60,486 nt of DNA, taken from positions 1,135,871 to 1,196,356 of the forward strand of contig CAJNDS010002623.1 of NCBI GenBank assembly GCA_905221605.1, given 5' to 3'. Shown in pieces: positions 55,858 to 60,486 of the stretch. The DNA is from Symbiodinium natans (Eukaryota; Sar; Dinophyceae; Suessiales; Symbiodiniaceae). A program made the translations under genes and the position numbers. The notes beneath the pieces were generated by a model. It did not search any database. It was not told the origin of the DNA and saw nothing but the letters and a program-made list of their open reading frames with translations. Position 1 is the stretch's first letter. Each line of letters opens with the position of its first letter.

Positions 55858-57054
55858 TTATGTTTTTTTTATTCTTTGTGTCCCACCTGCCACAAGCTGT
55901 TTGATTGCTCCCGCCACTACGCCGGCTTCGAAGGTGTCGCCTGTCATCCTTCCGGACTCATAGATGCTCTTTGCCAGCTGCTTCTTGTACCTTTCAAGGT
56001 TGTAGGTGATATCGTCGCACACCTTCTGCATCTCCTTTGCCATCGGTGTAGCACTTGCCAACTTCATCAATTTGTCCGACACACGAGCCTTGCTTGACAC
56101 CAGGTCGTTGGCGCACTTGTCGAGGGCTGTCTTGTCAATCGTCTTCAAAATCGTCACGGTGCTGTACTCCTTGTTGGTGGTGATTTCGGTGCAATACTTG
56201 AAGACCCTACCCCACAGGTCTTTCTCCTCTGTGGTTTCCTTCACGTCGTGGTTGGATGGCAAGTCAAAGAAGATGTCGTCGTTGCTCCTGCGCTTCTTCG
56301 CACCGCCCTTTGCAATGACTGACAGCGAGAAAGTGTCACCTGCCTTGACCTTGCGGGGCGGGTCTGACGGACAAAAGAGCTTGCCGATCGTGGTCCTTGG
56401 GTTGACTGACAGGTCAAAGACATCGCTTGTCAGTTTGAGCTTCTTGTTGCTAATGCCCATCTTCTTGGCGCCGATCTTGCGGATGTCGGGGAAGCAATCG
56501 CCGTTGGCAACCTCAATCTCAAAGGAGTTCGGGAAGTTATCAATGCCGACTGGCTTGATGATTATCTGGAAGGTGGTTTCACGAACCGCCTTCTTCTTGT
56601 CGCTTGCAACCTTCTTCTCTTCGTCCTTCTTCTTCTTGGTAATTTCCTTCTCACGGGTGGAAACTTCCTTCTTGACTGTTGCCTTCTCCTTCTTGATAGC
56701 GTTCTCCTGAACCTTCAACTCACTCAACCTCTGCTCGATTGACTTCAGCATCTCGTCCAACTCGGCGTCCGTGAAGGTGGTCATCTTTGTCTGGGACGTG
56801 GTTTGGGAAGATGACGTAGTTTGCGTCACATTCCCTCCCTCGTCGTTCTTATCGTTGCCCTTGTCAAAGAAGTCCTTGTCGTTAGTATCGTCCCGGCTCT
56901 TCTGGCTCTCGGTCTCGTCGGTGTCACTTTCAGGTTCTGAGTTTCCCGTTTCCTCGGAACCGCTGCTGGAAACATCTTCGGTGGGTGGAAAAGTCACACC
57001 CTCAAAGATGTCTGTAGGGTTAGCATACCCACTGCTGGATGCTGGCTCGGACAT
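55858..57054 (-). CDS. Host-like protein with coiled coil and possible beta-grasp domain
   Basis: 398 codons from Met 57054; the frame is open to Met 57096, but a TATATAAA-type box (57101-57109) lies too close to that start, so the inner Met is preferred. Residues about 1-90 (from 57054) are Ser/Glu/Asp-rich and disordered. About 90-155 is a Lys/Glu-rich coiled coil. About 158-255 is beta-rich (TTFQIIIKPVGIDNFP ... FEIEVANGD ... TTIGKLF ... GDTFSLSVIAKGGAKKRR), suggesting a ubiquitin-like fold. The C-terminal helical part is unassigned. GC-rich codon use contrasts with all genes at 36.9-54.7 kb, so it was probably acquired from a host. No function can be given. Confidence 0.6.
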   Translation of the reverse strand: MSEPASSSGYANPTDIFEGVTFPPTEDVSSSGSEETGNSEPESDTDETESQKSRDDTNDKDFFDKGNDKNDEGGNVTQTTSSSQTTSQTKMTTFTDAELDEMLKSIEQRLSELKVQENAIKKEKATVKKEVSTREKEITKKKKDEEKKVASDKKKAVRETTFQIIIKPVGIDNFPNSFEIEVANGDCFPDIRKIGAKKMGISNKKLKLTSDVFDLSVNPRTTIGKLFCPSDPPRKVKAGDTFSLSVIAKGGAKKRRSNDDIFFDLPSNHDVKETTEEKDLWGRVFKYCTEITTNKEYSTVTILKTIDKTALDKCANDLVSSKARVSDKLMKLASATPMAKEMQKVCDDITYNLERYKKQLAKSIYESGRMTGDTFEAGVVAGAIKQLVAGGTQRIKKT

Positions 57055-57096
57055 TGTCGGTGTGACAAAAGGAAGCTTCACGAATTGCTCGGGCAC

Positions 57097-57112
57097 TGGA
57101 AACTGCTATATA
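57097..57112 (-). promoter_or_regulatory. TATA box candidate
   Basis: GGTTTATATAGCAG on the coding strand, about 50 nt before the preferred start at 57054. It differs from the early-type motif used by the AT-rich core genes. Confidence 0.45.
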
Positions 57113-57240
57113 AACCAAGCAAGGTGCTTTCAAAGTGTCTTTCACAAGTTCAGAAGCAAGAAATATAGCGTGAGATCGGCAATTCACAAAGGCAACCGCT
57201 CACGCAGGACATTTTCAAGCCTCGCTGGAAAGACCCTTTG

Positions 57241-57657
57241 CTAGTTCCAAAAGTTAGCATACAGGTATCCATACACTGCTTGATTAAACTCCTCTTTTGA
57301 AGTTGGTCTGTCAGCACTTCGGACAAGCTCGATGGCATAGCGCTTCCAATCTTCTGCTTCTTTCTCCATGTCATAGTCTTCAAGAATCAAGCCGTCGTCT
57401 CTGTCTTCGGGAAGGTTGCCGAGGAAGGATGTTTCAATGTCTTTGGCTATCACGTTTGCTAGGTCGTCTTCACTGCAAAGGAACCCCGACGCAAAGACCT
57501 TGTCAAGAACATCGCTCTGATTTCGTAGAACTGCCACTGACTGCTGGTCTTTGATGAAGCTGTCGTAGAGCTGAACATATACATCGCCATAGTCTACTGG
57601 GTCTTCCATCTTGAATGATAAAACCGCTACGGCAAGAAAGTGGTCAATGTCGCACAA
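57241..57657 (-). CDS. Unknown acidic protein in the right block
   Basis: 138 codons from Met 57657, or 122 from Met 57609 (MEDPVDYGDVYVQLYDSF), which looks like the more natural N-terminus. It is acidic with GLILEDYDMEKEAEDWKRYA near 88-107 and YGYLYANFWN at the end. No family recognised. GC-balanced codon use as in the neighbour at 55858, with which it is collinear. It lies 130 bp inside the right terminal repeat. Confidence 0.55.
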   Translation of the reverse strand: MCDIDHFLAVAVLSFKMEDPVDYGDVYVQLYDSFIKDQQSVAVLRNQSDVLDKVFASGFLCSEDDLANVIAKDIETSFLGNLPEDRDDGLILEDYDMEKEAEDWKRYAIELVRSADRPTSKEEFNQAVYGYLYANFWN

Positions 57658-57786
57658 TCATCGCAACTGCTGACTTTCAAGAACAGAAGCTCGGTCTAAC
57701 AAAAGAAAAAACCCTTCAAACGAGCAAGGCGTGCCATCTTGAAGAAGTCGTCGCCGATGTTGTTGATTTACTCGGTTCCTATTATA

Positions 57787-58140
57787 ATGGATAAAAGACT
57801 TCAGGCAATGGGAGCTTTGGTAAGAATATTGTTAGGGAGCTTTGGAAAAGTAGGATGGAAATTAGGGGAAATGAATGAAGGGCGGTGGTAGGAATATTGG
57901 AAAGAATGTTAGGGAGTGGAGTTGAAAAATGAATGAGGTGGAATGAATTGGTGAAAAAATGCTGAAAACCGTGGGTAAAAGGGCAATATTGGTCAATAAC
58001 CCCTAGAAGCCCCTTCTGAAAAGCGAATAAGGTGGAAGGGGGGAAGAAAATGAAGAAGGTATGTTAGGAATTGAAATAACAGCGGAGGGGGGCACCGAAT
58101 GATGAGTAAGTCCTGAGAATCCCCCTTTTAGTAATTTTTT
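57787..58140. repeat. Right terminal inverted repeat
   Basis: Reverse complement of 36572-36923, ending CCCCTTTTAGTAATTTTTT. Small differences include GGTCAATAACCCC where the left copy reads TCGGGAAAAACCC in complement. It abuts a C run (58141-58154), just as the left copy abuts one. Confidence 0.92.
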
Positions 58141-58390
<250 letters not shown>

Positions 58391-58420
58391 AACCCTGAAC
58401 CCCCTACGATCTGTACCAGG

Positions 58421-58500
58421 TGGACTCCCTTCAAGAAGGTGGTCTCAGAGCGGACCGCAAGAGTGGAGTGCACGCAGTCACCAGATGCTCTCACCCCACA
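58421..58500 (+). CDS. Possible FnIII-like exon fragment
   Basis: After CTGTACCAG one frame reads WTPFKKVVSERTARVECTQS, resembling an E strand with its Cys (ARVECTQ). Support is weak; it is listed because its position and acceptor context match the other islands. Confidence 0.25.
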
Positions 58501-58739
58501 CACCCGAAATTCTGGGTTTAGGGTGTACGGTTTAGGGTTTAGGGTTTAGGGTTTAGGGCTTACGAAACCTCAAACTCCGGAATGCTGAAGCCTCAGCCGC
58601 AAAGTCGCCAATCCCCCACTTCAAAGCTCCCCAGCCCCGGACCCATTTGCATACCCGTTTGGGAGTTAGGGATCCGACAGATCCCAACCTACCCCTCAAG
58701 CCTGTTCATTTTGGGACCCTAGGCCCGAAACCCGAAAAA

Positions 58740-59168
58740 AGGACCACTGCTGCATGACGGAGCCCTGCGGCTCGCGAAATGGCGGTGACCGCGTGTGCCT
58801 GGTGCGGCCGCTGCCGCCGGTAGGGGATCCCATGGGAGGGTTTGGGCGGAAAAGGTAGGTGCAGGGTTTTGAGGGCTTTGGGCTGTTTTGGGTTTAGGGT
58901 TTAAGGTTTATACGTGCGCGTATACGCGCAGCCGTTCATGTTTCAAGACCCGGCCGCCCACGGGAAGCGACAGAGTCTGACCCAACGCTCGGAGATGTGG
59001 CCTCACACTCTGGAAGTGTGGCCGGCAAGCGACCCTTCAGCATCCGCGGTCGGAGGCTACGCCGTTCAGGTCGATGTAGATTCTATGGCAAAGGGCTGGG
59101 AAGTTGTGGAAGCAGTAACAGCTAGAGTCGGCCCCCCCCCCTCCCCCCCGCAGAGTCCCTCGTTCTGA
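58740..59168 (+). CDS. Unrecognised host open frame(s)
   Basis: 58914-59168 is open (VRVYAQPFMFQDPAAH near its start is F/G-like; later GGYAVQVDVDSMAKGW). A preceding island at 58750-58830 is Cys-rich (CCMTEPCGS). These may be exons of the gene represented left of the element, which would mean the element sits inside that gene, but the match is not strong. Confidence 0.3.
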
Positions 59169-59178
59169 CCTCTGGCTT

Positions 59179-59427
59179 TTGGGTTCCACGTTGACAGAAG
59201 CAACGTTGGCCTCCGCTCTTGATCCTGGCGCTCCGTCAGTCGATCGCGGTGAGCTTTGGATGTCCTATCCGGTGAGGTCTACGGAAGGTCACCTCCGTGC
59301 CAGACCACCGGTTACTCTGAATCACACAACAGTTGAGAACGCTCTGATCCTCGCTCTCGAACACCGTTTGGTGAAAGCAGAGATGAGGCTCCAGGCAGCA
59401 GAGCTTGGAGCAGACTGCAGACGTTAA
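59179..59427 (+). CDS. Unrecognised host open frame
   Basis: Eighty-two codons with ALILALEHRLVKAEMRLQAA near the end, probably helical. No family seen. It runs into the first leucine-rich-repeat-like fragment at 59415 in a different frame. Confidence 0.25.
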   Translation: MGSTLTEATLASALDPGAPSVDRGELWMSYPVRSTEGHLRARPPVTLNHTTVENALILALEHRLVKAEMRLQAAELGADCRR

Positions 59428-59490
59428 CGTTTGAAAGGCACTTCAAGGACTTGTGGACGTTTGAGACTCAGCTGCCGGGCACTGCGGACC
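59415..59490 (+). CDS. Leucine-rich-repeat fragment 1
   Basis: The frame encodes LQTLTFERHFKDLWTFETQL, then PG. It resembles one unit of the LQSLTFGxxFNQSLE repeat that I recall as common in dinoflagellate proteins, degenerate here (HFKDLWTF for FNQSLE). Confidence 0.45.
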
Positions 59491-59830
59491 CGCCAAGGCC
59501 CCAAAGCCAAAGCATCATTAGAGTTGATAGTAGTTGTAAAGAACAAGGGTTACTGTCATGATCCGTCAAGTTGTGTTGACTCAATTTCTAAGAGACGGGA
59601 AGATGAGAAATGTGGGATTTCAAGTTTCAACTCAGTCATGAATTTGATGCGCACAGACTGCTGTGCAGCTGTGCAACATCCTTGACATCCCTCTGCCACT
59701 TCTTGAAGCTGAAGTGCAGGATGGGGCTCTCACAATTGCTCGCACCAGGAGGATGTCGGAGTGCGCTGCCAATTGGGCGGCGCTTTCGACGAGAGCTTGG
59801 CGTGGCTCCCGCTGCCCAGCACCCCGCCGA

Positions 59831-59949
59831 CGTACGTTTGGAGGTGACTTCAAGAGCTTAGAAAGGATAAGCCGCCTGCAGACGTTGACGTTCGGAAGAC
59901 GCTTCAACCAGAGTTTGGAGTGGGCCTGCAGACTGTCCAGTTTCCGCTG
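59831..59949 (+). CDS. Leucine-rich-repeat fragment 2
   Basis: The frame encodes RTFGGDFKSLERISRLQTLT, then FGRRFNQSLEWACRLSSF: two consecutive units, the second with a perfect FNQSLE. It lies in the open frame 59663-60112. Together with fragment 1 it shows a partly decayed repeat gene on the + strand. Confidence 0.55.
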
Positions 59950-60486
59950 TTGTTGCCTCCTCGATGAGCGCAGAAGTGACAGAGGGTATGCCTGCATGAC
60001 CACGAAAGCCCTAAACCCGCAACACCCAATCTTAAGCCCTGTACCTTCAAACCCAAACCCTCAACTCAAACCCGAAGCCCCGCGTCCTGAATATGCGCAT
60101 ATGCGGTTTTAGGGTTCAGTGCTTTGGGGCTTAGGGTCTTTCGGGCTTGGGCTTGGGGATAAGGAAAGCTGCAACCGGAATCCTTCAACCCTATGAGCTG
60201 TAATCCCCAAAAAACGGAAGCCCCAAACCCTGAAACAAAGATCTCAAGCTGAAACGTTACACGCCAAACCCCAAGATCTTGGGGGGTGGGGGAGCAAGGC
60301 GGGGTGTAAGGTTTGGGGGGTTCAGGCTGATTCGAGTTTAGGGTTTTGGGGATGTAGGGTTAAGAGTTTGGGGTTTAGGCTGTTCAGGGTGGCGAAGTGT
60401 AGGTTCCAGGTTGGTTTCGGGTTTAGAAGTTAGATTTCAGTCTTCTATGTCGCGGGCCCTCCTGAGTTTTGGGTTCACGGCGTGGT
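59950..60486. other. Degenerate telomere-like sequence, no gene
   Basis: Scattered CCCTAAA/TTTAGGG variants (60008-60080 and 60108-60160, 60330-60440) in otherwise unremarkable sequence up to the window end. Confidence 0.6.

Larger units (their letters stand above)
36572..58140. mobile_element. Polinton/Maverick-type (Polinton-like virus) integrated element, 21.6 kb
   Basis: The interval is bounded by inverted repeats of about 353 bp and carries the hallmark set: rve-family integrase, protein-primed DNA polymerase B, A32-like ATPase, double-jelly-roll major capsid protein and probable penton, with a GIY-YIG nuclease, fibre and accessory genes. It is much more AT-rich than the flanks up to about 55.1 kb. 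Both flanks are C runs, so a CCCCCC target duplication is possible but cannot be told from the target homopolymer. Most structural frames are intact; only the polymerase has a nonsense codon. No capsid maturation protease was recognised. Such elements replicate by protein priming from their termini and may form virions; activity here is inference. Confidence 0.93.

Noticed and set aside
56006-56710. Rightward frame of 234 codons opposite the host-like gene
   Set aside because: It is the antisense shadow of the leftward gene at 55858; the leftward frame has the coherent domain pattern.

Overview
The window looks like a scaffold from a protist nuclear genome, most probably a dinoflagellate. Three things point there. 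Plant/alga-type telomere-like heptamers (CCCTAAA/TTTAGGG) occur in dozens of internal arrays. At least two introns fit GC-AG borders and one fits GA-AG. Two fragments carry the FNQSLE-type leucine-rich repeat that I associate with dinoflagellate proteins. The genus cannot be named from sequence alone, and a 100-N gap at 20953-21052 shows this is a scaffold.

Positions 1-36.5 kb and 58.1-60.5 kb are host DNA. Read on the + strand, the short unique islands between repeat arrays encode pieces of fibronectin type III (FnIII)-like domains. The recurring signatures are an SFxLxW B strand, a DCxFxxWxV C strand, CxVxGLxSxTxY E/F strands, and YxVRVxExCxD F/G strands. Several neighbouring islands join in frame across plausible introns (3275-3340, 5882-6152, 25205-25380). 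The telomere-like arrays, octamer microsatellites and small inverted-repeat elements lie in these introns. Inserted among the islands are a SAM-methyltransferase-like gene (8508-9581), two large G/C-rich satellite arrays (about 11.65-14.47 kb and 19.35-21.89 kb) that end in the same 48-bp sequence, several families of small interspersed elements, and a decayed 2-kb fragment of a viral-type polymerase gene (29.2-31.1 kb).

Positions 36572-58140 hold one AT-rich mobile element of 21.6 kb, bounded by terminal inverted repeats of about 353 bp and set in a poly-C tract. Its genes are those of a Polinton/Maverick or Polinton-like virus: retroviral-type integrase, protein-primed DNA polymerase B, A32-like packaging ATPase, double-jelly-roll major capsid protein, probable minor capsid/penton protein, a fibre with an S74 auto-chaperone end, a GIY-YIG nuclease, a lipase-like protein, several zinc-finger or coiled-coil proteins and two proteins sharing a KLRPTY N-terminus. 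Capsid and fibre genes run rightward in the middle. Replication and integration genes run leftward and several share a motif 13-30 nt upstream of the start codon. AT-rich palindromes sit at most gene ends.

The most notable points are these. The polymerase gene is interrupted by a single in-frame TAG where the relic copy has a sense codon. A GC-richer, host-like two-gene block lies between the viral core and the right terminal repeat. Telomere-like repeats appear to occupy the introns of a very large FnIII gene.
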